Assembly: GCA_002709955.1 (NCBI GenBank)
Contig: PAQY01000012.1
Location: 381,679-445,678, forward strand
DNA length: 64,000 bases
Direction: 5' to 3'
From: Rhodospirillaceae bacterium
GTDB lineage: Bacteria > Pseudomonadota > Alphaproteobacteria > UBA8366 > Aestuariispiraceae
The notes beneath the pieces were generated by a model, which worked only from the letters and a program-made list of their open reading frames with translations, was not told the origin of the DNA and did not search any database. The translations under genes were made by a program, and so were the position numbers. Shown in pieces: positions 54,700 to 63,595 of this stretch (positions within the stretch are counted from its first letter, which is position 1; every line of letters starts with the position of its first letter).

Positions 54700-56004
54700 A
54701 TGCGACGCAGTAGTTTGTTTGCCGCAGCAGTGGCAGCGGTTATGGGCCTGTCGGGCAGCGCCCAGGCAGAGCCAACGGAAATCACTTTCTGGCACGCCAT
54801 GGGCGGGCGCCTTGGTGAAGTGGTTGATCAAATCACCGCAGAATTCAACGGCAGCCAGAGCGATGTGAAGCTGACCTCTATCTATAAGGGCGGCTACGAA
54901 GATACAATGACAGCAGGCATTGCTGCCTTTCGCGCAGGCGAACAGCCAGACATCATTCAGGTGTTTGATGCCGGGGCCGCGACCATCATCAATGCGCCGG
55001 GCGCTGTTTATCCGGTGGCCGATCTGTTGAAAGAACACGGCGTTGGTTTTGATGTGAACAAATACATCTCCGGTGTGCGTTATTTCTACGCTGACAGCGA
55101 TGGCAAGATGATCGGGATGCCGTTCAATTCCTCGACGCCGCTGCTGTATGCCAACAAGGAAGCGCTGGCGAAAGCGGGCGTGTCGGCACCGACGACCTGG
55201 GAAGAGTTTGAAGCCATTGCCCCGAAACTGGTGGAAGCGGGATATGTCCCGATGGCTCAGAGCCATAGCCCCTGGATTTTTGCTGAGAATTTTCATTCCC
55301 GTCACAATATCCAAATGGCAACGGCCAATAACGGTTTCGACTCAACCGATGTGAAGATCCTTTACAACAATAAAGATCTGAAAATGCATTGGGCGAAGAT
55401 GAAAGAATGGCTGGATAAGGGCTGGTATGGTTACTATGGCCGTGGCTGGGGTGAAAATCAGGATGCCTTCGTTCAGGGCAAGGTTGCGATGTGGCTGGGG
55501 TCGTCAGGCTCCTTCGGTGGCCTGCGCAAGTCAGCGGCTTTTGATTTCAGCACCAATTATCTGCCTTATTGGAAGGGTCTGATTGAAGAGCCCAAGAGCA
55601 CCTTCATCGGTGGGGCCGCTTTGTTCGTCATGTCCGGTCACAGCGACAAGGAATACGAAGCGACCGCAAAGTTCTTTGAATATCTGACCAAGCCGGAAAC
55701 CCAATTCTTCTGGCACAAAGAAACGGGTTATGTGCCGATCACCAATGATGCTTACGAATTGGCCAAGACTTCCGGTTACTATACGGAAGCGCCGGATGCT
55801 GAAATCGGCATTCTGCAGTTGAGCCAGCCCGGTGGCGATTGGACCAAGGGCTATCGCCTTGGTTATTACGTCCAAATTCGTGAAGTAATGTACAAGAATT
55901 TTGAGCAAATCCTGAACGGCCAGTCAACGGTTGATCAGGGCTTCGATGCCATTGAAAAGGACAGCAACGATCTGCTGGTCCGTTTCAAAGATACCTACAA
56001 CTGA
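54700..56004 (+). CDS. ugpB: sn-Glycerol-3-phosphate ABC transporter, binding protein UgpB
   Basis: 434 residues. The signal peptide is MRRSSLFAAAVAAVMGLSGSAQAEP, and the mature start is ITFWHAMGGRLGEVVDQITAEFN, typical of UgpB. Binds glycerol-3-phosphate (or glycerophosphodiesters) in the periplasm. GGAGAGAC lies upstream of the ATG. First of ugpBAEC; a GC-rich hairpin separates it from ugpA. Confidence 0.93.
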   Translation: MRRSSLFAAAVAAVMGLSGSAQAEPTEITFWHAMGGRLGEVVDQITAEFNGSQSDVKLTSIYKGGYEDTMTAGIAAFRAGEQPDIIQVFDAGAATIINAPGAVYPVADLLKEHGVGFDVNKYISGVRYFYADSDGKMIGMPFNSSTPLLYANKEALAKAGVSAPTTWEEFEAIAPKLVEAGYVPMAQSHSPWIFAENFHSRHNIQMATANNGFDSTDVKILYNNKDLKMHWAKMKEWLDKGWYGYYGRGWGENQDAFVQGKVAMWLGSSGSFGGLRKSAAFDFSTNYLPYWKGLIEEPKSTFIGGAALFVMSGHSDKEYEATAKFFEYLTKPETQFFWHKETGYVPITNDAYELAKTSGYYTEAPDAEIGILQLSQPGGDWTKGYRLGYYVQIREVMYKNFEQILNGQSTVDQGFDAIEKDSNDLLVRFKDTYN

Positions 56005-56024
56005 TTGGTATGATTTGGTCTGTA

Positions 56025-56056
56025 GCGGGGGATGCGCGGTTTCGCGCGTCACCCGC
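56025..56056 (+). other. Hairpin in the ugpB–ugpA gap
   Basis: Stem GCGGGGGATGCGCG / CGCGCGTCACCCGC with a GTTT-like loop, no T-run following. Such hairpins often protect the binding-protein mRNA from 3' decay so that more of it is made than of the permease. Read-through into ugpA is implied. Confidence 0.55.
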
Positions 56057-56100
56057 CGCAGGTCTATCTTTCACCACCGATGTGAATAGAGAGTCGCGAC

Positions 56101-56979
56101 ATGAAGCGCGTCCAATTCGAAAAATCGTCCTTACCCTATTTATTGCTGTTGCCACAGATCGGCATCATTTTCGTATTTTTTCTATGGCCTGCCGCGCAGG
56201 CGGTGTATCAGTCCTTTTTGTTGGAAGATGCATTTGGATTGTCCAGTCGCTTTGTTTGGTTTCGCAATTATGAAGACATGGTTTTCGATGCGGACTGGGT
56301 TCGCTCCGCTGGGTTCACCATGGTCTTTTCAATTATTGTGTCTCTTGGCTCACTGGCCATAGCGCTGTTGCTGGCGACCCGCGCGAATGAGGTCATTCGA
56401 GGGGCAAGCACCTACAAGACCCTGCTGATCTGGGTTTATGCCGTGGCGGCTCCTGTCGCGGGCTTGATTGGTAATCTTTTGTTCAATCCGCTGGTCGGCG
56501 ATCTCTATAAATTCATCAATGCCACGGGCTGGGATTTTGATAAAGCGACGGACGGTTTTGATGCCGGTTTTATGGTCATGCTGATCGCGATCTGGAAGCA
56601 GGTTTCTGTCAACTTCATCTTCTTCCTGGCGGGCCTGCAGAGCATCCCAAAAGGCGTTCAAGAGGCGGCAATGATGGATTGTCGCAGCGCAGAGAAACGG
56701 TTCTGGACGATCACATTTCCGCTGTTGGCACCAACGACGTTCTTTCTGCTGGTCATCAATATCACCTATGCCTTTTTTGAAACCTTCGGGATCATTGATG
56801 TCACCACCAAGGGTGGCCCTGGCGGGGCAACGAACACATTGGTCTATAAAGTATATACAGACGGCTTTCTGGGCGCCGATCTGGGGGGCAGTTCTGCACA
56901 GTCGGTCATCTTGCTGTTGATGGTGCTGGTTCTGACGCTCTTCCAATTCCGCTTTATTGAAAGACGGGTACACTATTGA
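56101..56979 (+). CDS. ugpA: Glycerol-3-phosphate ABC transporter permease UgpA
   Basis: 292 residues and six membrane helices. The first helix is LPYLLLLPQIGIIFVFFLWPAAQAVYQSF; the EAA loop is VQEAAMMDCRSAEKRFWTITFPLLAPT (residues ~194-220). Forms the channel with UgpE. The stop shares one base with the ugpE start (TGATG). Confidence 0.93.
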   Translation: MKRVQFEKSSLPYLLLLPQIGIIFVFFLWPAAQAVYQSFLLEDAFGLSSRFVWFRNYEDMVFDADWVRSAGFTMVFSIIVSLGSLAIALLLATRANEVIRGASTYKTLLIWVYAVAAPVAGLIGNLLFNPLVGDLYKFINATGWDFDKATDGFDAGFMVMLIAIWKQVSVNFIFFLAGLQSIPKGVQEAAMMDCRSAEKRFWTITFPLLAPTTFFLLVINITYAFFETFGIIDVTTKGGPGGATNTLVYKVYTDGFLGADLGGSSAQSVILLLMVLVLTLFQFRFIERRVHY

Positions 56980-57818
56980 TGCGCACAGTCGTCAACCACG
57001 TCATTCTTATTCTGGGCTGCTTGTTTCTGGTCCTGCCGCTGTGGGTCGCCTTTGCCAGTTCGACCCATACGCCAGAAACATTGATGCGTCATGGGCTACA
57101 GGTCTGGTTTGGGGATCAGTTCTGGGCCACCTATAAGACAGTTCTGTTTGAAACGGGCGGCGTGACAAAGACGTCCAATGCGGCGCGCATGTTGATAAAC
57201 AGCTTGGTGCTGGGCCTTGGTTTTGCAGTGGGTAAGATCATAGTCTCCATGCTGGCGGCCTATGCCATTGTCTATTTCCGGTTTCGTCTGGCGCAGCCAA
57301 TGTTCTGGCTGATTTTCCTGACCTTGCTGCTGCCGCTGGAAGTGCGCATCGTGCCTTCCTATGCGGTGGTGGCGCATCTGGGTCTATTGAATACCTATAC
57401 CGGGTTGATCCTGCCCCTGATCGCATCGGCGACGGGGACATTCTTCTTTCGTCAGTTCTACAAATCAGTGCCGGATGAATTGCTGGAGGCAGCACGTTTG
57501 GATGGGGCGGGACCAATTCGGTTCTTCATCGATATTCTGCTGCCGCTGTCCAAAACGATGATCGCGGCAATCTTTATCATCATGTTCGTTGTGGGATGGA
57601 ATCAATATCTCTGGCCCTTGCTGATGACCACGGATGATCAACTCTACACCATCGTCATTGGCATCAAACAGGCGTTTCAGATGCTCTATGAGGGGGGAGA
57701 GATACCCCAGGTGCAGGAAGCCTTCGCCCTGGCCATTCTGGCTGTTATTCCGCCCGTTCTGGTCGTCCTGATCTTCCAGCGCTGGTTCATCCGTGGCCTT
57801 CTGGAAAGTGAGAAATAG
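56979..57818 (+). CDS. ugpE: Glycerol-3-phosphate ABC transporter permease UgpE
   Basis: 279 residues and six helices; the EAA loop is [26 protein letters not shown] (residues ~167-192). The start at the ATG at 56979 overlaps the ugpA stop; the TTG one codon upstream is not needed. Two bases separate its stop from ugpC. Confidence 0.93.
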   Translation: MRTVVNHVILILGCLFLVLPLWVAFASSTHTPETLMRHGLQVWFGDQFWATYKTVLFETGGVTKTSNAARMLINSLVLGLGFAVGKIIVSMLAAYAIVYFRFRLAQPMFWLIFLTLLLPLEVRIVPSYAVVAHLGLLNTYTGLILPLIASATGTFFFRQFYKSVPDELLEAARLDGAGPIRFFIDILLPLSKTMIAAIFIIMFVVGWNQYLWPLLMTTDDQLYTIVIGIKQAFQMLYEGGEIPQVQEAFALAILAVIPPVLVVLIFQRWFIRGLLESEK

Positions 57819-57819
57819 C

Positions 57820-58908
57820 ATGGCAATTGTATCCATCCAAAATGTTGAAAAACGATATGATAATGGGGCCCACGCCGTGCGGGGCGTATCCATCGATATT
57901 CAGGATGGTGAACTTCTGGTTTTGTTGGGTCCGTCGGGTTGCGGTAAATCCACCCTGTTGCGCATGGTCGCCGGACTTGAGACGGTAACCGAGGGTGAAG
58001 TGCAGATCGACGGCAAGCGGATTAATGATATCTCCCCTTCTGAGCGCGATATCGCGATGGTATTTCAGAACTACGCGCTGTATCCGCATATGAGCGTTTA
58101 TAACAATCTGGCCTATGGATTGCGGAATCGGGGCGTGCCAGAACCGGATATCGAGCGCCGGGTCCAGGCAGCCGCAAAGATACTTGAGATCGGTGACTAT
58201 CTGGATAGTCGCCCTAACCAATTGTCGGGTGGACAGCGTCAGCGTGTCGCAATGGGCCGGGCGATTGTGCGCGAACCCAAGGCGTTCCTTTTCGATGAAC
58301 CCCTGTCCAACCTGGATGCCAAGTTGCGGGTTCATATGCGTGTTGAAATCAAACGCCTGCAGCGTCGGCTGGGCGTGACCAGCCTGTATGTCACCCATGA
58401 TCAGGTGGAGGCGATGACCCTGGCGGACCGGTTGATTGTTCTCAACAAGGGACAGGCAGAGCAAATTGGCACACCAATGGAGCTTTATTCGAATCCGGCC
58501 AGCCTATTCGTCGCTGGATTTGTTGGAACGCCAGCGATGAACCTTCTGCCGGGCCGGATGGAAAATAATGGAATTTCTTTCAAGGACGGGGGGCATTTGG
58601 CCTTGCCCCAGGCGCTGGTCGATAAGGCAAAGGTTCCGGAGGTTACATTGGGCCTGCGTCCCGAACATTTGCGATTGGTGCAGCAAAAGGATGATACCCC
58701 GAATGCGCTGAACCTGTCGGTAAAGGTTGATCTGATCGAGCATCTGGGGGCCGATACGTTGCTTCACACCCGACCGGAGGAGGGGGGACCAACCTTCACT
58801 CTGCGCTATCCGGGGGAGGCTGCGCTGCCTAGTGACGATCGCCTAACGCTGACGGCCGACGCCGACAAATTACGGCTGTTTGACACCGTATCTGGTGCGC
58901 GTCTTTAA
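57820..58908 (+). CDS. ugpC: Glycerol-3-phosphate ABC transporter ATPase UgpC
   Basis: 362 residues. Walker A is GPSGCGKST, the ABC signature [15 protein letters not shown], Walker [13 protein letters not shown] and the H-loop [12 protein letters not shown]-terminal TOBE/MalK-like regulatory domain (residues ~235-362) follows. It ends the operon; no ugpQ phosphodiesterase follows. Confidence 0.94.
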   Translation: MAIVSIQNVEKRYDNGAHAVRGVSIDIQDGELLVLLGPSGCGKSTLLRMVAGLETVTEGEVQIDGKRINDISPSERDIAMVFQNYALYPHMSVYNNLAYGLRNRGVPEPDIERRVQAAAKILEIGDYLDSRPNQLSGGQRQRVAMGRAIVREPKAFLFDEPLSNLDAKLRVHMRVEIKRLQRRLGVTSLYVTHDQVEAMTLADRLIVLNKGQAEQIGTPMELYSNPASLFVAGFVGTPAMNLLPGRMENNGISFKDGGHLALPQALVDKAKVPEVTLGLRPEHLRLVQQKDDTPNALNLSVKVDLIEHLGADTLLHTRPEEGGPTFTLRYPGEAALPSDDRLTLTADADKLRLFDTVSGARL

Positions 58909-58982
58909 CCATTTTTTATATCCATACAGGCTTGAACCCCGGTTAAATACGGCTGGGAAAGGTGCATCTTTTTCCGAAACAA

Positions 58983-59026
58983 GCACTATAGTTCCTTGTC
59001 ATCTGTGAAAAATGCATTATAGTGCA
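58983..59026. promoter_or_regulatory. Candidate BzdR/BoxR-type operator at the box promoter
   Basis: TGCA-N6-TGCA at 59013-59026 lies over the -10. A 27-bp-separated inverted pair GCACTATA (58983-58990) / TATAGTGC (59018-59025) brackets the promoter, and another TGCA is at 58963-58966. TGCA repeats are the recognition element described for the benzoyl-CoA-responsive regulators BzdR/BoxR. No regulator gene is in the window. Confidence 0.55.
58996..59023 (+). promoter_or_regulatory. Promoter of the boxCB genes
   Basis: TTGTCA (58996-59001) and TATAGT (59018-59023) are separated by 16 bp, placing the start near 59030, about 50 bases before boxC. The -10 overlaps a TGCA-containing operator, so repression by occlusion is likely. 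Confidence 0.6.
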
Positions 59027-59081
59027 GTTTAGCCAATCAAAAAGAGCCGGGCCATTGAGGGTTCGGTAGGAAGGGATTCAA

Positions 59082-60740
59082 ATGCCTTACGAAAATCTGG
59101 TTATCTATGACCGCGATCCGGAAAGCTATAAACACTGGTCGCTGGATGTCGATGGTGATATCGCGACCCTGACCCTGACAGTGGATGAAGAGGGCGGCAT
59201 TCGCCCCGGCTATACGCTGAAGCTTAATTCCTATGATCTGGGTGTAGACATGGAATTGCATGACGCTTTGCAGCGCGTGCGGTTTGAACATCCAACCGTT
59301 AAGACGGTTGTCGTGACCTCGGGTCTGGACCGCATGTTCTGTGCGGGTGCGAATATCTACATGCTGGGCCAGTCCACCCATGGCTGGAAGGTGAATTTCT
59401 GTAAGTTCACGAATGAAACCCGCAATTCCATTGAAGACAGCTCAAAACATTCCGGCCTGAAATTCGTTGCGGCCTGTAACGGCGTGACGGCGGGCGGCGG
59501 CTATGAAATGGCGCTGGCCTGTGATGAAATTTTCCTGATCGATGACCGCTCCAGCGCCGTCAGCCTGCCAGAAGTTCCGCTGTTGGGCGTGTTGCCTGGC
59601 ACGGGCGGCCTGACCCGCCTGACCGAAAAGCGCAAGATGCGCCGTGATCTGGCAGACGTCTTCTGTACCTCGACCGAAGGTGTTCGCGGACAGCGCGCCA
59701 AGGAATGGAATCTGGTCGATCATATCGCACCCAAGCAAAGCTTTATGGAACAGGTCAATGCCCGCGCCGCCGAATTGGCAAAGGACAGCAAACGCCCCAG
59801 CAAGGCGGAAGGGATCAAGATGACCCCGGTCGCCCGCGAAATTCGCGATGACGGCTATAGCTATCCCAATGTCGATGTGACACTGGATGCGGAAGGCCGC
59901 ACTGTATCCCTGACAGTGAAGGCACCGAGCGAAGACGTACCGTCGGATATCGATACAATCCTGAAGCAGGGCATGGACTGGTGGCCGTTGGCGATGGCGC
60001 GTGAATTGGACGACGCCATCCTGATGTTGCGTACCAATCACGAAGAAGTTGGCCTGTGGTTGTTGAAGACCCAGGGCGATGCCGACAAGGTTCTGGCAGC
60101 GGACAAGGCCGTGTTGGACAATGCGGATAACTGGTTCGTGACCGAAGTGCTGGGCATGATGCGCCGTACCTTCGGCCGGCTGGATGTGACATCCCGCAGC
60201 ATGTTCGCGGTGATTGAGGAAGGAAGCTGCTTTGCAGGATCCCTTCTGGAACTGGCCCTGTGTGCCGACCGCTCTTATATGCTGGCCCTGCCGGATCAGC
60301 CCGATGACGAACCCAAGCTGATCCTGGGGGAAATGAACTTCGGTATTCTGGAAGAGGTCAATGGCCTGAGCCGTTTGCAAACCCGCTTCATGGCAGAGCC
60401 TGATATTCATGACCGCCTGAAGAAAGAAATCGGCAAGCCCTTCGATGCGGCCGCAGCGGATGAGGCGGGTCTGGTGACCTTTGCCCCGGATGATCTGGAT
60501 TGGGATGACGAATTGCGCATTGCTATTGAGGAACGCGCCGCCCTGTCGCCCGATGCCTTGACCGGGATGGAAGCCAATCTGCGCTTTGGCGGTCAGGAAA
60601 ACATGGCGACCAAGGTCTTCGGGCGTCTGTCGGCCTGGCAGAACTGGATCTTTATCCGACCCAATGCGGTGGGAGAAAAGGGTGCCTTGAAACAGTTTGG
60701 CAGTGGCACAAAGGCTGAATTTGACTGGAAACGTGTCTGA
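59082..60740 (+). CDS. boxC: 2,3-Epoxybenzoyl-CoA dihydrolase (benzoyl-CoA-dihydrodiol lyase) BoxC
   Basis: 552 residues, a double crotonase-superfamily protein. The first crotonase half has FCAGANIYMLGQS and FVAACNGVTAGGGYEMALACDEIFLIDDRSSAVSLPEVPLLGVLPGTGGLTRL (oxyanion and Glu positions); the second half is diverged (MFAVIEEGSCFAGSLLELALCADRSYML). It hydrolytically opens the ring of 2,3-epoxybenzoyl-CoA, releasing formate. Length and order with boxB are as in the aerobic hybrid benzoate pathway. Confidence 0.94.
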   Translation: MPYENLVIYDRDPESYKHWSLDVDGDIATLTLTVDEEGGIRPGYTLKLNSYDLGVDMELHDALQRVRFEHPTVKTVVVTSGLDRMFCAGANIYMLGQSTHGWKVNFCKFTNETRNSIEDSSKHSGLKFVAACNGVTAGGGYEMALACDEIFLIDDRSSAVSLPEVPLLGVLPGTGGLTRLTEKRKMRRDLADVFCTSTEGVRGQRAKEWNLVDHIAPKQSFMEQVNARAAELAKDSKRPSKAEGIKMTPVAREIRDDGYSYPNVDVTLDAEGRTVSLTVKAPSEDVPSDIDTILKQGMDWWPLAMARELDDAILMLRTNHEEVGLWLLKTQGDADKVLAADKAVLDNADNWFVTEVLGMMRRTFGRLDVTSRSMFAVIEEGSCFAGSLLELALCADRSYMLALPDQPDDEPKLILGEMNFGILEEVNGLSRLQTRFMAEPDIHDRLKKEIGKPFDAAAADEAGLVTFAPDDLDWDDELRIAIEERAALSPDALTGMEANLRFGGQENMATKVFGRLSAWQNWIFIRPNAVGEKGALKQFGSGTKAEFDWKRV

Positions 60741-60813
60741 TCTGAAATACGACCACAGGGGCTCGGTTGGGGAAGGCCGAAGTACCTACATTCTAATCTG
60801 AGAGGAAAGAAAA

Positions 60814-62241
60814 ATGGCTTCGATCGACTATCAAGAACTCATCCCCAATAACGTGGAATTAAGCACGGATCGCCGTTTGCAGCGTGCGCTGGAACATTGG
60901 CAGCCCCGCTTCCTGAACTGGTGGACGGAAATGGGCCCGGAAGGGTTCATGGCATCCGACGTCTATCTGCGCACCGCCACATCGGTGGATGCCAAAGGCT
61001 GGGCACATTTCGGCCATGTGAAGATGCCGGAATACCGTTGGGGGATCTTCCTGGCGGACCGCGAAGAAAACCGCACCATCGGCTTTGGCGATGAATTCGG
61101 TAAGCCCGTCTGGCAGGATGTACCCGGTGAACACCGCGCCGTGCTGCGTAATCTGATCGTGACCCAGGGTGACACCGAACCGGCCTCTGTTGAGCAGCAG
61201 CGCCTGTTGGGTCAGACCTGCCCGTCTCTTTATGACCTGCGCAACCTGTTCCAGGTCAATGTGGAGGAAGGCCGCCACCTTTGGGCGATGGTCTATCTGC
61301 TGCATGCCCATTTCGGTCGTGATGGTCGTGAACAAGCGGAAGAATTGCTGATGCGCCATTCTGGTGACATCGACAATCCCCGTATTCTCAGCACTTTCAA
61401 CGAGCCGATTGATGACTGGCTGAGCTTCTTCATGTTCACCTATTTCACCGATCGCGATGGCAAATTCCAGCTGAAATGCCTGGCCGAAAGCGCCTTTGAT
61501 CCACTGTCACGGACCTGTCAGTTCATGCTGACGGAAGAAGCCCACCATATGTTCGTGGGAGAAACCGGGATCGGTCGCATCATCAAGCGGGCCCTGGAAG
61601 TGATGCAGGAAACCGGCACGGATGATCCTGAAACCATCCGGAAGGCGGGTGCTTTCGATCTGCATCTGATCCAGCGTTATGTGAATTTCTGGTTCTCGTC
61701 CTGCTTGGATCTGTTCGGGTCAGAGAAATCCTCCAACGCGGCCAGCTACTTCGCATCTGGCGTGAAGGGGCGCCCGGATGAAGCACGGTACGAAGACCAT
61801 ATCGTTGCGGACTCGATTTTCGAACTTGAAATCCCGGATGGCAATGGCAAGGCAGCAATCGAAGCGGTGCCGATGCGCAACGCGATGAATGAAGTCGTGC
61901 GTCAGGCCTATATCAAGGATTGCATGGTCGGTCTGACCCGCTGGAATCGTTTGATCAAGAAAGCTGGTTTCGACTTTGAAATCACGCTGCCCAGCGAACG
62001 TTTCCGTCGGTCTATCGGTCCTTGGGCAAACATGACCATGGAACCAACCGGCAAGCTGATTTCGGCGGAGGAATATGAGCGCCGCAAGGGTGAATTCCTG
62101 CCGACCGAAGCGGACCGTGCTTTCGTGAAAAGCCAGATGAAGGCCGTCATGGAACCCGGCAAGGTCGCAGGCTGGATTGCCCCGCCGGATCGCGGCATTA
62201 ACAGTCAGCCGGTCGATTACGAATATGTCCACGTTCACTAA
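60814..62241 (+). CDS. boxB: Benzoyl-CoA 2,3-epoxidase oxygenase subunit BoxB
   Basis: 475 residues, class I di-iron oxygenase. The metal ligands lie in the helical pairs VNVEEGRHLWAMVYLLHAHF (ExxH) and FMLTEEAHHMFVGETGIGRI (EExxH). With a flavin reductase BoxA (not in this window) it epoxidises benzoyl-CoA. AGAGGAAAG precedes the ATG. It lies 73 bases after boxC on the same strand and is followed by a terminator. Confidence 0.95.
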   Translation: MASIDYQELIPNNVELSTDRRLQRALEHWQPRFLNWWTEMGPEGFMASDVYLRTATSVDAKGWAHFGHVKMPEYRWGIFLADREENRTIGFGDEFGKPVWQDVPGEHRAVLRNLIVTQGDTEPASVEQQRLLGQTCPSLYDLRNLFQVNVEEGRHLWAMVYLLHAHFGRDGREQAEELLMRHSGDIDNPRILSTFNEPIDDWLSFFMFTYFTDRDGKFQLKCLAESAFDPLSRTCQFMLTEEAHHMFVGETGIGRIIKRALEVMQETGTDDPETIRKAGAFDLHLIQRYVNFWFSSCLDLFGSEKSSNAASYFASGVKGRPDEARYEDHIVADSIFELEIPDGNGKAAIEAVPMRNAMNEVVRQAYIKDCMVGLTRWNRLIKKAGFDFEITLPSERFRRSIGPWANMTMEPTGKLISAEEYERRKGEFLPTEADRAFVKSQMKAVMEPGKVAGWIAPPDRGINSQPVDYEYVHVH

Positions 62242-62265
62242 GAACGAGGTCACGTGAGCAACAAG

Positions 62266-62297
62266 GGCGCGGAGATTTCCATCTCCGTGCCTTTTTT
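62266..62297 (+). terminator. Intrinsic terminator after boxB
   Basis: Stem GGCGCGGAGAT / ATCTCCGTGCC with one mismatch and a short TTCC loop, then six T residues. Ends the boxC–boxB message 25 bases after boxB. Confidence 0.88.
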
Positions 62298-62337
62298 GTA
62301 TTGGTGATGGATACTTTGGCCGGGGAATTACCGCGCC

Positions 62338-63590
62338 AATTGCGCCTGCCGCCCTGGATCCCGGATCAGGTCCGGGATGACGATGTATTAGACAAATATG
62401 CCCTCACCCTGAGGAGCGCAGCGTCTCGAAGGGTGATCTTTCTGTAAGCACCGCACTTACAGTCCCTCCTTCGAGACGGTGCTGTCGCGCCTCCTCAGGA
62501 TGAGAATGGGGCGGAAGGCCAGACGTGGAACGCCATAGTCCACCAGGTCCTCAGCGCCCTTCGCGTCTTCTCTGCGCCCTCTGCGATTAACCTTTACTCT
62601 TCGTCTTACCCGCGCAGGCGGGTATCCAGGGCCACAAGCACCATTCGCACGCGCTGCCCTGGATCCCGGATCAGGTCCGGGATGACGATGTGCTAGACAA
62701 ATATGCCCTCACCCTGAGGAGCGCAGCGTCTCGAAGGGTGATCTGTCTGTAAGCACCGCCCTTACAGTCCCTCCTTCGAGACGGCGCTGCCGCGCCTCCT
62801 CAGGATGAGAGTGGGGCGGAAGGCCAGACGTGGAACGCCATAGTCCACCAGTTCCTCAGCGCCCTTCGCGTTTTCTCTGCGCCCTCTGCGGTTAACCTTT
62901 ACGCCTCGTCACGCCCGCGCAGGCGGGTGGGTGGAGTCACAGGCTCCATTCGCGCGTGCTGCCCTGGATCCCGGATCAGGTCCGGGATGACGATGTATTA
63001 GACAAATATGCCCTCACCCTGAGGAGCGCAGCGTCTCGAAGGGTGATCTTTCTGTAAGCACCACCCTTACAGTCCCTCCTTCGAGACGGCGCTGTCGCGC
63101 CTCCTCAGGATGAGGGCGGTGCTTAAGGCCAGACGTGGAACACCATAATCCACCAGTTCCTCAGCGCCCTTCGCGTCTTCTTCGCGCCCTCTGCGGTTAA
63201 CCTTTACTCTTCGTCACGCCCGCGCAGGCGGGTGTCCAGGGCCACAAGCACCATTCGCACGTGCTGCTCTGGATCCCGGATCACGTCCGGGATGACGGCA
63301 GTGGAGAATGCAGAGGACGCGGAGAAACGCAGAGATCGCAAAGGCAATCATCAACTCGTCACGCCCGCGCCTCCTCAGGATGAGAGTGGGGCGGAAGGCC
63401 AGACGTGGAACACCATATTCCACCAGTCCCTCAGCGCCCTTCGCGTCTTCTCTGCGCCCTCCGCGGTTAACCTTTACGCCTCGTCACGGCCCGCGCAGGC
63501 GGGTGTCCAGGGCCACAGGCTCCATTAGCACGCTCCGTCAGGGCCCAGGCTCAAGGTCCGTCCGGGCGTGACGGTTCACTGAAGTCTGAT
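62338..63590. repeat. Repeat cluster III: ~305-bp tandem array
   Basis: The landmark GCCCTGGATCCCGGATCAGG starts at 62351, 62657 and 62961, with a diverged copy at 63266, giving a period of 304-306 bases. Each unit is B (dyad CCCGGATCAGGTCCGGG), then A (a ~105-base double palindrome with inner hairpin CTGTAAG…CTTACAG), then D, then C. The last unit lacks most of A. The module order is the reverse of cluster I, so the two clusters are in opposite orientation. No coding frame holds across units. Confidence 0.88.
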
Positions 63591-63595
63591 CAGCG

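Noticed and set aside
54514-55314. 266-codon minus frame over ugpB
   Set aside because: Shadow of ugpB; no family features.
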